Assembly: GCF_019754945.1 (NCBI RefSeq)
Contig: NZ_JAEUWU010000001.1
Coordinates: forward strand, 558,001-622,000
DNA from: Corynebacterium pseudokroppenstedtii
GTDB lineage: Bacteria > Actinomycetota > Actinomycetes > Mycobacteriales > Mycobacteriaceae
Length of the DNA stretch: 64,000 nt
Direction: 5' to 3'
Positions 38,358 to 48,763 of the stretch are shown piece by piece. The first letter of the stretch is position 1; the number at the start of each line of letters is the position of its first letter. A model generated the notes under the pieces. The model worked only from the letters and a program-made list of their open reading frames with translations. It did not search any database and was not told the DNA's origin. Both the position numbers and the translations under genes were made by a program.

Positions 38358-40220
38358 GTGACTGACTCACAGGTTGGCACGGAAGATGCCGCCCTGCAGC
38401 ACGAATGGTATCGGGCAGTTGCGAAAGTTTTTGCCCGAACCCGCAAGCAGGATCCTTCCGACGTTCCGGATGATGTGTGGAAGAAGCTCATCAAGCCGAC
38501 TTACGACGGAATAGATGTCAAACCGCTCTATATGCGGACCGATCAAGGACCAGAACCATCTGCTCCCGGTGAATTCCCATACACACGTGGAGCCAAGCTC
38601 CTTGAGGCCGACAATGCCGGATGGGGAATTCGCGAGGTTTTCGGACCTGCCGTCGAAGTTAATGCAACTGCCGGCGGACAGAGTGCAAAAGACATCAACA
38701 AGCGAATTCTTCACGCACTGAATGTTGGGACCACAGTCATTGAGCTCAAGGGAATCCAGCCCACGGACATCCCGGGAGTGCTCAACGACGTCTATCTTGA
38801 CCTTGCCCCGATCGCGCTTGCTACTCCCTCGAAAGAATTGGGAGATGCTTTCCTCGATTTCCTCGAGTCCAATGGCGATGAGAAGACGACCGCTGACCTC
38901 GGCGCTTCACCGCTGACGGCAGGGTTCGATTCCTCGCAGAGTGTTGATCTCGACACGGCCGTTGCATGGGCAAAGGAAGCGTCTGAACTTCCTGGGGCAG
39001 TGCATGCCATCACTGTGAATGGTGTCTCGCTCAGCAACCAGGGTGCTACCGATTCCCAGGAGATTGGGCTGGTTCTGGCTGCAACACTGGAGTACCTGCG
39101 GAAGCTTACCGACGCTGGTCTCTCTGTTGAAGACGCAGTCGATCAGATTTCGATCCGCCTCGCTGCAACCGACGACTTCTTCTCGACGATCTGTAAGTTC
39201 CGTGCACTGCGGTCACTTCTGGCGCGGGTGTGGGAAGTGCTGGGCATTGTGGATCATCCTCTGCCCGCGATCCACGCGGAAACAGCGCCGGTGATGTTCG
39301 CTCAGCGTGACCCGTACACGAATATCCTTCGGTGCACGATCGCTTCATTTGCGGCGGGCGTCGGCGGGGCCACGAGTGTGCTGGTTCACCCCTTCGACTA
39401 TGCAATCAAGAATGGGTTGCCGGGAGCTCGACGCAGCTTCGCTCATCGCATTGCGCGAAACATCAACCTTCTGCTTTTGGAAGAGTCTCACTTGGGATTT
39501 GTTGCTGATCCTGCTGGTGGCTCGTACTACGCTGAGTTCTTCACCGATCAGCTCGAGGAGAAGGCATGGGGCGTCTTGACGGACGTCGAATCTAAGGATG
39601 GATTCATCGCTGAAACTGATAACGGCGATATTCAAAAGCTCCTCGATGAGTCGTATGAAAAGCGGCGCGACGATATTGCCCACCGCCGCACCAAAGTCAC
39701 AGCGATCAACGAGTTCCCGAACTTGGCGGAAAAGCCGCTGGCGGCTGATCTGCGCATCGAGCCAACAGGTGTTCGCCGTTGGGGAGCTGATTTTGAGGCA
39801 CTGAGGAACAGGTCGGATGCGTTCTTCGAGAAGGAAGAGAAGCGGCCTGTCATTAAATTGGCACCTCTTGGTCCGCTGGCCAAGCACAATATCCGCACTG
39901 GTTTCACCACCAACCTCCTGGCCTCTGGCGGTATCCAGGCGGATAACCCAGGTCAAGTCACCCCGGACGACGAGAGCTTCGCAACTCAGTTCAAGGACGC
40001 CCCCATCGTGGTCGTCTGCGGTACGGATGCGGAATATGCAGAGAACGCTGGTTCCGCAATCGATGCCCTACGAGCTGCAGGAGTGAAGAAAGTTCTCCTG
40101 GCGGGCGCTCCGAAGGCCGTTGAGAATCTCGATGATTCTTCGAAGCCTGATGACTACCTGAACATGAAGATTGATGCAGTCTCGACGTTGTCGGGCCTGC
40201 TCGATGAGCTCGGCGCATAA
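38358..40220 (+). CDS. mutA: methylmalonyl-CoA mutase, small (beta) subunit
   Basis: Structural subunit of the heterodimeric B12 enzyme that interconverts methylmalonyl-CoA and succinyl-CoA. About 620 residues. The TIM barrel includes [23 protein letters not shown] [19 protein letters not shown] and [18 protein letters not shown]; the C-terminal B12-like domain lacks the DxHxxG ligand, as expected for this subunit. GTG 38358 has GGAGG 7 nt upstream and is preferred over TTG 38331. mutB follows 14-23 bp downstream. Confidence 0.94.
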   Translation: MTDSQVGTEDAALQHEWYRAVAKVFARTRKQDPSDVPDDVWKKLIKPTYDGIDVKPLYMRTDQGPEPSAPGEFPYTRGAKLLEADNAGWGIREVFGPAVEVNATAGGQSAKDINKRILHALNVGTTVIELKGIQPTDIPGVLNDVYLDLAPIALATPSKELGDAFLDFLESNGDEKTTADLGASPLTAGFDSSQSVDLDTAVAWAKEASELPGAVHAITVNGVSLSNQGATDSQEIGLVLAATLEYLRKLTDAGLSVEDAVDQISIRLAATDDFFSTICKFRALRSLLARVWEVLGIVDHPLPAIHAETAPVMFAQRDPYTNILRCTIASFAAGVGGATSVLVHPFDYAIKNGLPGARRSFAHRIARNINLLLLEESHLGFVADPAGGSYYAEFFTDQLEEKAWGVLTDVESKDGFIAETDNGDIQKLLDESYEKRRDDIAHRRTKVTAINEFPNLAEKPLAADLRIEPTGVRRWGADFEALRNRSDAFFEKEEKRPVIKLAPLGPLAKHNIRTGFTTNLLASGGIQADNPGQVTPDDESFATQFKDAPIVVVCGTDAEYAENAGSAIDALRAAGVKKVLLAGAPKAVENLDDSSKPDDYLNMKIDAVSTLSGLLDELGA

Positions 40221-40243
40221 TCGCTGTTAGGACTGTGACAACA

Positions 40244-42493
40244 ATGAGCACAAGTATTCCGAATTTTGCCGATGTTTCGCGAGCTACAGAGAAGGCAGCG
40301 ACGACATCAGCTGAAGAAGATAAGGGGACATGGACAGTCCCCGAGGGTTTCGACGTCAAACGCGTCTACAACGGCGAGGATAGGGAACACGTCCTCAAGG
40401 CGGGGCATCCTCTCGATTCGTATCCCGGCATTAAGCCGTTTATGCGTGGTCCGTATCCCACGATGTATACGAACCGCCCGTGGACAATCCGCCAGTACGC
40501 GGGTTTCTCCACAGCAGCAGAGTCGAACGCGTTCTACCGCCGTAACCTGGCCGCCGGCCAGAAGGGTTTGTCGGTGGCCTTCGACCTGCCCACTCACCGT
40601 GGTTATGACTCAGACAACCCGCGTGTTCAGGGCGACGTCGGTATGGCTGGTGTGGCCATCGACTCAATCCTGGATATGAAGCAGCTGTTCGAGGGAATTG
40701 ACCTCGGCAGCGTGTCCGTGTCGATGACCATGAACGGTGCTGTCCTGCCGATTTTGGCTTTGTACATTATCGTCGCCGAAGAGCAGGGTGTTCCTCCGGA
40801 GAAGCTGGCCGGAACGATTCAGAATGACATTCTGAAGGAGTTCATGGTCCGTAATACTTATATTTATCCTCCGCAGCCGTCGATGAGGATTATTTCGGAG
40901 ATCTTCGAATACACCTCTAACAAGATGCCACGGTGGAACTCCATTTCGATTTCCGGCTACCACATTCAGGAAGCTGGAGCGACGGCTGACCTCGAGTTGG
41001 CCTACACCCTGGCGGACGGCCTTGAGTACATTCGCGCTGGACTGAATGCTGGCCTTAACATCGACGCTTTCGCACCTCGCCTTTCGTTCTTCTGGGGCAT
41101 TTCGATGAATACCTTCATGGAAATTGCGAAGCTCCGTGCTGGCCGTATTCTGTGGAGCGAAATCGTCAGCAAGTTTAATCCCGAAAATCCGAAGTCACGC
41201 GCTCTGCGTACGCACTCTCAGACATCGGGATGGTCGCTCACCGCTCAGGATGTTTATAACAACGTTGGGCGTACCTGCATCGAGGCTATGGCGGCAACGC
41301 AGGGACACACGCAGTCACTGCACACGAATGCTCTGGATGAGGCTCTCGCGCTCCCAACAGATTTCTCGGCTCGTATTGCCCGTAACACCCAGCTGATTTT
41401 GCAGCAAGAGTCCAATACGGTTCGCCCGGTCGATCCGTGGGCTGGCTCCTACTACGTCGAATGGTTGACCAACCAGTTGGTCGAGGAAGCTCGCGAGCAC
41501 ATTCGCGAAGTGGAAGAAGCCGGCGGCATGGCGAAGGCCACCGAGCAAGGCATTCCGAAGCTGCGCATCGAAGAGGCTGCAGCACGTACTCAGGCCCGTA
41601 TTGACTCAGGCCGTCAGGCTCTCATCGGTGTCAACAAGTACGTGGGCGTCGAGGATGAAGCCATCGAAGTCCTGAAGGTTGAAAACAGCCGCGTTCGCCA
41701 AGAACAGCATGACAAGCTAGAGAAGCTTCGTGCTGAGCGTGATCAAGGTGCCGTCGACCAAGCTCTGAATGCTCTAACCGGAGCTGCAGGCATGGATGGA
41801 TCCCACGGCAATCTCGAGCACAACCTTCTCAAGCTTGCTGTCGACGCTGCCCGTGTTGGGGCCACCGTCGGCGAGATGTCTGATGCTCTCGAGAAGGTAT
41901 TCGGTCGCCACCAGGCAGAGATCCACACGCTCTCGGGTGTGTACAAAGACGAGGTAGGTAAGGACCGTACCGTGGGTAATGTCGCTAAAGCAACCGCTAT
42001 GGCGGATGCATTCGCCGAGGAGGAAGGTCGCCGGCCACGTATTTTCATTGCGAAGATCGGCCAGGACGGTCACGACCGCGGACAGAAAGTCGTTGCGTCC
42101 GCTTATGCTGACCTAGGCATGGACGTTGACGTCGGACCACTCTTCCAAACTCCTGCCGAAGCTGCTCGGTCTGCTGTCGATTCCGACGTTCACGTCGTCG
42201 GCGTGTCGTCGCTGGCAGCTAGCCACTTGACGATTGTTCCCGAGCTTCGCGAGGAATTGAAGAAGCTGGGCCGCGAAGACATCATGATCATCGTGGGTGG
42301 CGTCATTCCTCCAGGAGATTTCCAAGAACTGTACGACGACGGTGCTGCCGCCATTTACCCGCCGGGCACTGTTATCGCAGATTCTGTGATCGACATGCTG
42401 ACCAAACTGTCGGCGCACATGGGAATCGAGCTTCATGTCGATGACGATGAAAAATCGGACGACTCTGAGGCTGAGGACAAAACGGAGGCCTAA
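40244..42493 (+). CDS. mutB: methylmalonyl-CoA mutase, large (alpha) subunit
   Basis: Catalytic subunit. About 749 residues: substrate-binding barrel in the first ~550 residues ([35 protein letters not shown]) and the cobalamin domain at the C-terminus with [15 protein letters not shown], where DGHDRG is the DxHxxG histidine ligand, then [10 protein letters not shown] and IIVGGVIP. It rearranges methylmalonyl-CoA to succinyl-CoA in propionate and odd-chain metabolism, or in reverse makes methylmalonyl units. ATG 40244 is the likely start, with GTG 40235 possible. Confidence 0.95.
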   Translation: MSTSIPNFADVSRATEKAATTSAEEDKGTWTVPEGFDVKRVYNGEDREHVLKAGHPLDSYPGIKPFMRGPYPTMYTNRPWTIRQYAGFSTAAESNAFYRRNLAAGQKGLSVAFDLPTHRGYDSDNPRVQGDVGMAGVAIDSILDMKQLFEGIDLGSVSVSMTMNGAVLPILALYIIVAEEQGVPPEKLAGTIQNDILKEFMVRNTYIYPPQPSMRIISEIFEYTSNKMPRWNSISISGYHIQEAGATADLELAYTLADGLEYIRAGLNAGLNIDAFAPRLSFFWGISMNTFMEIAKLRAGRILWSEIVSKFNPENPKSRALRTHSQTSGWSLTAQDVYNNVGRTCIEAMAATQGHTQSLHTNALDEALALPTDFSARIARNTQLILQQESNTVRPVDPWAGSYYVEWLTNQLVEEAREHIREVEEAGGMAKATEQGIPKLRIEEAAARTQARIDSGRQALIGVNKYVGVEDEAIEVLKVENSRVRQEQHDKLEKLRAERDQGAVDQALNALTGAAGMDGSHGNLEHNLLKLAVDAARVGATVGEMSDALEKVFGRHQAEIHTLSGVYKDEVGKDRTVGNVAKATAMADAFAEEEGRRPRIFIAKIGQDGHDRGQKVVASAYADLGMDVDVGPLFQTPAEAARSAVDSDVHVVGVSSLAASHLTIVPELREELKKLGREDIMIIVGGVIPPGDFQELYDDGAAAIYPPGTVIADSVIDMLTKLSAHMGIELHVDDDEKSDDSEAEDKTEA

Positions 42494-42805
42494 GGCATAA
42501 AGCGACGGAATTACGGCACCACTATTCTTCCCGGTTGTGATTCTTCCGGGATGTTCCGAGATTCCTTAGCTGCATGATGAGCGCTCTTTTCCCGGCCAAT
42601 TGGGGTGGGGAAGGGAGCGCTTTGTCCTCATGGTGGGCATTATGGAGACAGAAACGTCAAACGTCACGCGATTCGTCGAGCAACTCACAGTCTGTCGAAC
42701 GTCGTGCGGTCTGTCGAGTTTTCAAACAAATACATAATTAATTAAATAATTTACTTATAAAACTACTTTTTGTTACGAGCTCTTCGTAGAAAGGCGGAGA
42801 TATCA
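42494..42805 (+). promoter_or_regulatory. intergenic region mutB / meaB
   Basis: About 310 bp: the mutB terminator hairpin (42580-42624), a stretch with TCTGTCGA repeated at about 42692 and 42712, then a very AT-rich block (about 42720-42775) with TTATAAAACT that resembles an UP element and -10 for meaB. Confidence 0.5.
42580..42624 (+). terminator. hairpin after mutB
   Basis: AGCGCTC (42580-42586) pairs with GAGCGCT (42615-42621), and the flanking TTTTCCC/GGGGAAGG can extend the stem; TTG follows. Probable mutAB terminator. Confidence 0.55.
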
Positions 42806-43948
42806 ATGTCTTCCGATAGCCAAGCGCGGGGAGATGAGTTTCTCGAGTCAACCCTCGGGTCATTAACGACGACTGCGGGGACCGAAGTTCCAGGAAAATC
42901 AGCAGTTGCTCCGGAAGCGGTTAAGCGAGCCCGCCACCGCATTGACGTGGATGCTTTGTTCACCTCCGTACGGAATAATGAGCGAACCCAGCTTGCTCGG
43001 GCCATCACTTTGCTTGAGTCTTCCGCGCCGGCGCATCACGTCTTGGCCCAAGAACTATTGGTGAAGCTGCTGCCTTTCTCCGGAAAGGCATTACGAGTAG
43101 GTATTACGGGCGTGCCCGGCGTCGGTAAATCGACATTCATCGAACGCCTCGGTTTGTACCTTGTGGAAAACGGCCACAAAGTCGCGGTGCTCGCCATTGA
43201 TCCTTCGTCAACCCGTTCACGTGGATCAATCTTGGGAGATAAAACCCGAATGACGAAGCTCTCGCAAAGCGAGAACGCCTACATTCGACCATCCCCAAGC
43301 GCCGGGACACTCGGCGGTGTCGCTAAAGCAACCCGCGAGACGATGATTGTCATGGAGGCCGCCGGATATGACGTCATCCTCGTCGAAACTGTTGGTGTGG
43401 GGCAGTCGGAGGTCGCTGTTAGCGAGATGGTCGACTGCTTCACCTTCCTAGCTCTAGCAGGCGCCGGGGACCAGCTGCAGGGCATCAAGAAAGGCATTCT
43501 TGAGCTCGCCGACCTCGTCGCCATCAACAAAGCAGATGGGGATAATGTTCGCCGTGCAAAGAGGGCTGCACGAGAACTAGGTGCAGCGATGCGCATGGTT
43601 CGACCAGCAAATGCATCATGGAAACCTCCGACAATGACGATGTCTGCCGCTGAAGGCAATGGTGTCGAAGAATTCTGGAAAGTGGTCGAAGAGCACCACG
43701 ATCAAATGGTGGCCGAGGGCCGATTTGATGAGCAACGGAGAAACCAGCAAATTGGCTGGACATGGCAAATGGTCCATGAAACTTTACTGACTCGGTTGAA
43801 CACATCTGAGGCAGTGAAGCAGGAGAAGAAGCTGATTGAAAGGCAGCTTCGCGCCGGGCAGGTAACGCCGACAATTGCAGCGGAGCGCATCCTCAAGGCT
43901 TTTGATACCGGAGAGACGACTGACAGTCAGCTGAATAAACGCGAGTAG
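42806..43948 (+). CDS. meaB: MeaB/ArgK-family GTPase, methylmalonyl-CoA mutase chaperone
   Basis: G3E GTPase that gates adenosylcobalamin loading and protects the mutase. 381 residues. P-loop GVPGVGKST, then AIDPSSTRSRGSILGDKTRM, ETVGVGQSEVAV and NKADGDNVRRA. C-terminal helix pair for dimerisation. ATG 42806 has GGAG 6 nt upstream; an in-frame TTG 42770 is unlikely. Separated from mutAB by a terminator, so it probably has its own promoter. Confidence 0.93.
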   Translation: MSSDSQARGDEFLESTLGSLTTTAGTEVPGKSAVAPEAVKRARHRIDVDALFTSVRNNERTQLARAITLLESSAPAHHVLAQELLVKLLPFSGKALRVGITGVPGVGKSTFIERLGLYLVENGHKVAVLAIDPSSTRSRGSILGDKTRMTKLSQSENAYIRPSPSAGTLGGVAKATRETMIVMEAAGYDVILVETVGVGQSEVAVSEMVDCFTFLALAGAGDQLQGIKKGILELADLVAINKADGDNVRRAKRAARELGAAMRMVRPANASWKPPTMTMSAAEGNGVEEFWKVVEEHHDQMVAEGRFDEQRRNQQIGWTWQMVHETLLTRLNTSEAVKQEKKLIERQLRAGQVTPTIAAERILKAFDTGETTDSQLNKRE

Positions 43949-43973
43949 TTAGGGCAGTGTTCCGAGCATCGCA

Positions 43974-44014
43974 AAGCCCGGTTTCTCATCAGGAATTGAT
44001 GAGAAACCGGGCTT
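43974..44014. terminator. strong bidirectional terminator meaB / tRNA-Leu
   Basis: Perfect 17-bp stem: AAGCCCGGTTTCTCATC (43974-43990) with GATGAGAAACCGGGCTT (43998-44014), 7-nt loop. It lies between the converging meaB and tRNA-Leu genes and ends in AA/TT on both sides, fitting both directions. Confidence 0.85.
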
Positions 44015-44020
44015 ATTCTG

Positions 44021-44106
44021 TGTCCGGAGGGGGACTTGAACCCCCACGCCCGTTAATAGGGCACTAGCACCTCAAGCTAGCGCGTCTGCCATTCCGCCAC
44101 CCGGAC
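44021..44106 (-). tRNA. tRNA-Leu, anticodon GAG
   Basis: Reads GTCCGGG...TCCGGAC as a 7-bp acceptor stem (one G-U), with discriminator A. The anticodon arm CTAGC-TTGAGGT-GCTAG has loop TTGAGGT, anticodon GAG, reading CUC/CUU. A long variable arm (TGCCCTATTAACGGGCG) and GGTTCAAGTCC T-loop fit a class II leucine tRNA. The 3' CCA is not encoded. 86 nt. Confidence 0.95.
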
Positions 44107-44390
44107 AGGGTAAACAGTCAGCAATTAGCTGAGCACGAGGCAATACTCTAGTTGTGTCGAAGTCTGTACACAAATCTGCTGGTCACAATTCGTGACACAC
44201 CCCTTGAAGGTCCCACGCGGTTCCGGACCCGCGGCAATGGAATTTACTTTCCCCTGCGCATCGGGGCCAATCGATGACCGTTCATCCACCGATTGATGCT
44301 AGGCAAGGGCACCTTAGTGCGCTACTATTAGGCCAGATTCGCACCGTACCCTGGGGGACAGGCAAGTGGAGCGCAATGGGGGAATAAAGT

Positions 44391-45155
44391 TTGGGGGCTC
44401 TATCCACGATGGCGTGTTCATCACTCAATCGAAGTTCTAAAAGATATCGTGTGCCTGCAGCGTCGCTACCGCCTTACAACCAATGCAAGAAAAGGCTCGC
44501 TGAGCTTATTTGTATCGCTGCGGCCGTATGGATGTTAGCGGGGTGCCACACAACCACTAACAAGAGCAGTGAAATAAATTCGGGCCTTTCCGAGACGACG
44601 GTGAGTAGTTCTGCAATGACGCATCCTCCCATTTCTTCACAATCACCTGTAGGGAAATATGGATCAAAGAAGAATAATGATGAGGTTCCATTATGGGAGC
44701 GCCCGGAAATATTGGCTAAATATCCGGTGAAAGCAACGAAAAACACCGATGGCTCCTATGACTACTCAGACCCACGTTTTGAGAACGCCGACCTCTGCGA
44801 AGATGCTCCACCAGGGTATTGGGAGAGTAGGGGATTCATAAAGAAATCATCCGACAAAGATGAATTTTTGCATTTTAATGACTGCCTTTTGAAAAGGGTA
44901 TACGAAACACAACCCTTGTTGATCAATTTCGGAACCGATAGACGAAGTCGAAAAGAAGTCCCAGGAAAAAGGGTTGAGAACGAGAATCCTACAACCTTTA
45001 CACGTTGGGGAAGCGTAGTAGGAGATCCCCATTGCGTGGTCTACACCGAAACCAAGCTCGGACGTGTCGCAGTTCAAGCTATAGATGAGACACGCACTTT
45101 GAGCCAAAAAGAATTATGTGAGTTAGTGCAGGAAATGAATGGGAGGTTAACTTAA
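44391..45155 (+). CDS. putative lipoprotein, DUF3558-like
   Basis: 254 residues. A basic N-terminus is followed by a hydrophobic stretch and the lipobox LAGC (Cys at about 52), so it is probably acylated and anchored outside the membrane. A Ser/Thr-rich linker follows, then a domain with four spaced Cys (ENADLCEDAP, FNDCLLKR, DPHCVVYTE, ELCELVQEMNGRL) like DUF3558 lipoproteins of actinobacteria. The start TTG 44391 has GGGGGA 7 nt upstream; ATG 44409 is an alternative. It is more AT-rich than its neighbours. The next gene starts 1 bp after its stop codon, so the two form an operon. Confidence 0.7.
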   Translation: MGALSTMACSSLNRSSKRYRVPAASLPPYNQCKKRLAELICIAAAVWMLAGCHTTTNKSSEINSGLSETTVSSSAMTHPPISSQSPVGKYGSKKNNDEVPLWERPEILAKYPVKATKNTDGSYDYSDPRFENADLCEDAPPGYWESRGFIKKSSDKDEFLHFNDCLLKRVYETQPLLINFGTDRRSRKEVPGKRVENENPTTFTRWGSVVGDPHCVVYTETKLGRVAVQAIDETRTLSQKELCELVQEMNGRLT

Positions 45156-45156
45156 A

Positions 45157-46951
45157 GTGACTATTTCGATTGATACCTGTTCCCTCGATAGGGCTCTAGA
45201 ATTCCTAGAGACTGGAAAGGATATATCTGATAGAAAGTACATCTCATATTCTAGAAAATTATCTGGGGATTACACTGGTGAGCCTGGGTTGCGAATGTTG
45301 GGGGAGCAACATTGTCAGGTAATTGACGGTGAAACCGGCAGCGCGATGCAGACTTTGCGGCAGCTCCGGCATCTCATCCGCTGGTTGGCTGAGGGCACGA
45401 GGGCGATGCGAGGTGCTTTCGTCGGCCAAGACGATGCCTCAGCAGCCATACTATGCGGGCTGAAGTCGCTACAGGACACAGAATTCACCTTCCCGACACG
45501 TCCAGATGGAGCATTTAGCCCCTTTGATTTCACTGACCCCACTCACGGTGGCACCGATGACCCGGCAGCTATCGTGGCCATGCTCGATGCCGGGAACGAT
45601 AGCGACATTTATGCTCTTGCCGACTATTGGCGCAGCCTGTCCAGTTCTTTAAACAAGACTGTCGACGCCCTCGCACGAGCCCGCACCCAATTGGAAGAAA
45701 ACACAGGAGAAGCCGTTGATGCAGCAGCCTCGTGTTGCACCCAGGTGATGGCCACGGCCCAATCCTTCGCCGATAACGCCACCGCCATGCACGCGTCAGT
45801 CTCCCAACTGCCTCATATTCGGCAGGCTGCCCGCGCCCAGATCGCTGCCATCGAAGCCGAACGCACTGCAGCTGTCACCGCAGCCACCAACCCTGCTGGG
45901 GTTCGCGCAGCCGGGGAAGCAGCACGGGCAGCCACTCGAGAGTTCATGACCGGCCCTTATCAGGCCATGCTCACCGCGGCGGTACCACCACTACGCAATC
46001 TCGCCGAACGACCCAACGTCGGCCAGGGAGGAGGACACCTCACTGCACATGCACCAACACCCATACACACCAGTGCAGCCGAAGTTGCCCCTACTAGCGT
46101 CATGAGCGCCGCACACGGGACACCAGCCGTCGGGACGACCGGGAACAACGGTCGGAGGAACAACGACCAGCACAGGCGGAGGACCAGCGGGCGGAGGGGT
46201 AGTTGGCAGCCCCACCACACCACCGAACTCGGCAAATACCATCCCCGCAGCGGTCCCTTCACAATTCCGACCGCCTAGGAAAACGAACGGTTTACCCCTT
46301 TCGCACACCAATCCCGGAGTATCCGGACATACCCACACACCAACGCCGTATGGGCCGCCGACCACTAACGCGGTCAATCAGTCGCCACGTGCCACCGCAC
46401 CTCACACCCCACGGACCTCGTATAACAGTGGCCGCAACAATCCCACAATGATGCCCAGGTCCCAAGATCCGTGGAACCGGAGGAACGCCGGCGACTACTA
46501 CAAGCCGGGCACAACAACATCTCATCCCGGTGGACGCCTTTCGAGTCCTTCCAACGAACCTCGGCCGCGCAGCGTCATAGTGCACCCCGGTCCTCACGAC
46601 CACGGCCCATCCCACGGCAACGACCGCAATAAGTTTTTACACAGTGACACGACGGACCGTGGAAACCCATACAACGATCGAAATTACGGCCATAACGAAC
46701 ATTCACCGGGACGAAGTAACTCCTCACATCCCACCGGTCACGACGGTTCACGCCCGGCGATGGGCAGGACGGGCATCGCACCCATGGGCGGCTACGGCAA
46801 CTCCTCTAAAAACCAAAAACAAGAACCGGAAGGGAAATACAAGCCCATCACCAGCGAATTCGAGGCCGAATACAACCTGCGGCAACTCCGGGGAGATATT
46901 GGTCTCACCACACCACACGTCATCGGCGCGCAACTGCGGGAAAACAGGTGA
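45157..46951 (+). pseudogene. PPE-like/WXG-superfamily-like secreted protein, frameshifted
   Basis: The frame from GTG 45157 encodes a helical N-terminal domain of about 300 residues (LRQLRHLIRWLAEGTRAMRGAF; ALADYWRSLSSSLNKTVDAL). After about 46140 the sensible frame shifts by one: the stop-free frame from 46106 reads GTTVGGTTTSTGGGPAGGG, a Pro/Thr/Asn-rich linker, a His/Gly/Asn-rich stretch, and ends EFEAEYNLRQL...TPHVIGAQLREN at 46951. Dropping one G in CCGGGAAC (about 46139-46143) joins both halves into about 597 residues. Helical N-terminus, Gly/Pro linker and a terminal PxVIG motif resemble corynebacterial PPE-like proteins thought to use the ESX route; family placement is inference. It follows the lipoprotein gene. 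Confidence 0.72.
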
Positions 46952-46990
46952 ACCACTGCACCGGAACAGATATCCGGGCATACTGGTGTC

Positions 46991-47593
46991 ATGAGCGATT
47001 CACAACAGGCAACCGACAACACGCAAGAACCCACCTCTGGCACCACAGCGACCAGCACGCCAAGCTACGTTGACCCGCGATTCAAAGCCGCGGACCCATA
47101 CGCATACCTACCGGACGTGCCGACATTTCCGCTGAGCAGTGCCGACTTCTCGTCCGGCGATGAGCTACCAGCTGACTTACAAGGACCCGACGGCGTTTCA
47201 CCCCAACTGTCGTGGTCCGATCTCCCCGAAGGAACAAAATCACTGGCAGTTACCGTCTATGACCCCGACGCCCCCACGGTCTCCGGGTACTGGCACTGGG
47301 CAGTATTCAATCTCCCAGCAGATCTCACAGAGCTTCCCAAGAACGCCGGATCCGAAGACACACCATCCCTCCCGGAAGGCGCCCAAACACTCAAGGGAGA
47401 CTCAGGGAAACGCGGGTACTACGGCGCAATGCCTCCAGAAGGGCACGGTCCACACCGCTACCTCTATGCCGTCCACGCCGTCGACGTCGACAAGCTCGAC
47501 ATCCCCGAGGACTCAACACCCACAATCCTCGGGTTCAACCTCAACTTCCACACCCTCGCACGCTCAATAATTTGGGGCTGGGCAGAAAACTAA
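46991..47593 (+). CDS. YbhB/YbcL family (PEBP, Raf-kinase-inhibitor-like) protein
   Basis: 200 residues. Phosphatidylethanolamine-binding-protein fold with its signature segments: LSWSDLPEGTKSLAVTVYDPDAP, WHWAVFNLP and GKRGYYGAMPPEGHGPHRY. An acidic, Thr-rich N-terminus of about 35 residues has no signal peptide. Function in bacteria is unclear. Ends 7 bp from the end of the convergent pyrD gene. Confidence 0.9.
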   Translation: MSDSQQATDNTQEPTSGTTATSTPSYVDPRFKAADPYAYLPDVPTFPLSSADFSSGDELPADLQGPDGVSPQLSWSDLPEGTKSLAVTVYDPDAPTVSGYWHWAVFNLPADLTELPKNAGSEDTPSLPEGAQTLKGDSGKRGYYGAMPPEGHGPHRYLYAVHAVDVDKLDIPEDSTPTILGFNLNFHTLARSIIWGWAEN

Positions 47594-47600
47594 GAAGCCG

Positions 47601-48761
47601 CTACGAGGCCGGGATCCAGGGGAGCTCCCGGCCGACAGCATCAGCAATCGAGCCCAACCCATGGCGTCGAACCTGCTGTGCCAAACCACGATGGATATCG
47701 CGAATCCAATCGGGGCCACCATAAATCAGCGCAGTGTACCCCTCGAGCAAACTCGCGCCGGCACCGATACGCTCCCATGCCTGCTGCGGGGTCTCAATTC
47801 CGCCGACAGAGACAAGAGTCAACGACTCGCCCACATGTTTGCGTAACAAACGCAGAACCTCCAGGGAACGGTCCGCCACCGGGCGACCCGACACACCACC
47901 AGGGCCCATCGCCTCAACCTCAGAGGACGGCGTCGTTAAACTCTCACGTGAAATAGTTGTGTTTGTCGCCACAATCCCGGCCAGCCCCTTCTCCTGGGTC
48001 AAATCCGCGACCGCGAGAATGTCATCATCACACAGGTCAGGGGCGATTTTCACCAACACGGGTGTGCCGTCAACCTCTTCAAGAACCGCGTCCACAATTG
48101 GCTCCAACGAATCCACAGCCTGCAAATCTCGCAGCCCTGGAGTATTCGGGCTCGACACGTTCACCACCACGAAATCGACGTGATGCCCCAGCAAACGAGC
48201 CGACAAGCGATAATCCTCCGCAGCCTCATCAATCGGAGTTTTCTTCGTCTTCCCGATATTGACCGCAATCACATCACGGCTTCGGCGGCGAGCAATCCGC
48301 CGCGCACACAACACGGCACCCTCATTGTTAAAGCCCATCCGATTCAAAATCGCATGGTCACGTCGCAACCGAAAAAGCCTGGGGGAGGGATTACCAGGCT
48401 GCCCTTCCGCCGTCACAGTACCCAGCTCTGCGAATCCAAACCCCAAAGGAGCCCACACATCCGGGGACGTTGCGCTCTTATCAAACCCGGCAGCCAAGCC
48501 CAAGGGCCGAGGGAAGTTCACACCAAAAACAGTCTGTTCCAGCGCTGTGTCATGCACAGCCCACCATCGTTCAAGAGCCCGATTAGCTATCGGCATGCGC
48601 TGAAAAATGCCCAAGGCCTTCGTCATTAATGAATGAATAGTCTCAGGGTCCAAGCGGAACATTTGCCGCAACGACCAAGAGTAGATAGCGCTCCGTACGG
48701 GGTGTGATTTTCGGCAATCCTCAAGATCGTCATCAATATTATCAGTGCTGGTCAACGGCAT
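47601..48761 (-). CDS. pyrD: dihydroorotate dehydrogenase (quinone), class 2
   Basis: FMN enzyme that oxidises dihydroorotate to orotate in pyrimidine synthesis and passes electrons to quinone at the membrane. 386 residues. The N-terminal helices for membrane contact ([16 protein letters not shown]) mark class 2; the catalytic Ser lies in [10 protein letters not shown] and FMN binding is seen in LAAGFDKSA and [14 protein letters not shown] 48761 has AAGGAAG 7 nt upstream. Only 2 bp separate it from the stop of the upstream lipoprotein gene, so they are probably co-transcribed. Confidence 0.94.
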   Translation of the reverse strand: MPLTSTDNIDDDLEDCRKSHPVRSAIYSWSLRQMFRLDPETIHSLMTKALGIFQRMPIANRALERWWAVHDTALEQTVFGVNFPRPLGLAAGFDKSATSPDVWAPLGFGFAELGTVTAEGQPGNPSPRLFRLRRDHAILNRMGFNNEGAVLCARRIARRRSRDVIAVNIGKTKKTPIDEAAEDYRLSARLLGHHVDFVVVNVSSPNTPGLRDLQAVDSLEPIVDAVLEEVDGTPVLVKIAPDLCDDDILAVADLTQEKGLAGIVATNTTISRESLTTPSSEVEAMGPGGVSGRPVADRSLEVLRLLRKHVGESLTLVSVGGIETPQQAWERIGAGASLLEGYTALIYGGPDWIRDIHRGLAQQVRRHGLGSIADAVGRELPWIPAS

Positions 48762-48763
48762 AA

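Noticed and set aside
44021..44390. Prophage or integrative element at tRNA-Leu
   Set aside because: No integrase, no duplicated tRNA end and no phage genes are seen near it.
46203..46451. Separate small gene between the two halves of the PPE-like protein
   Set aside because: The frame that makes a sensible linker is a different one, continuous with 46448-46951.
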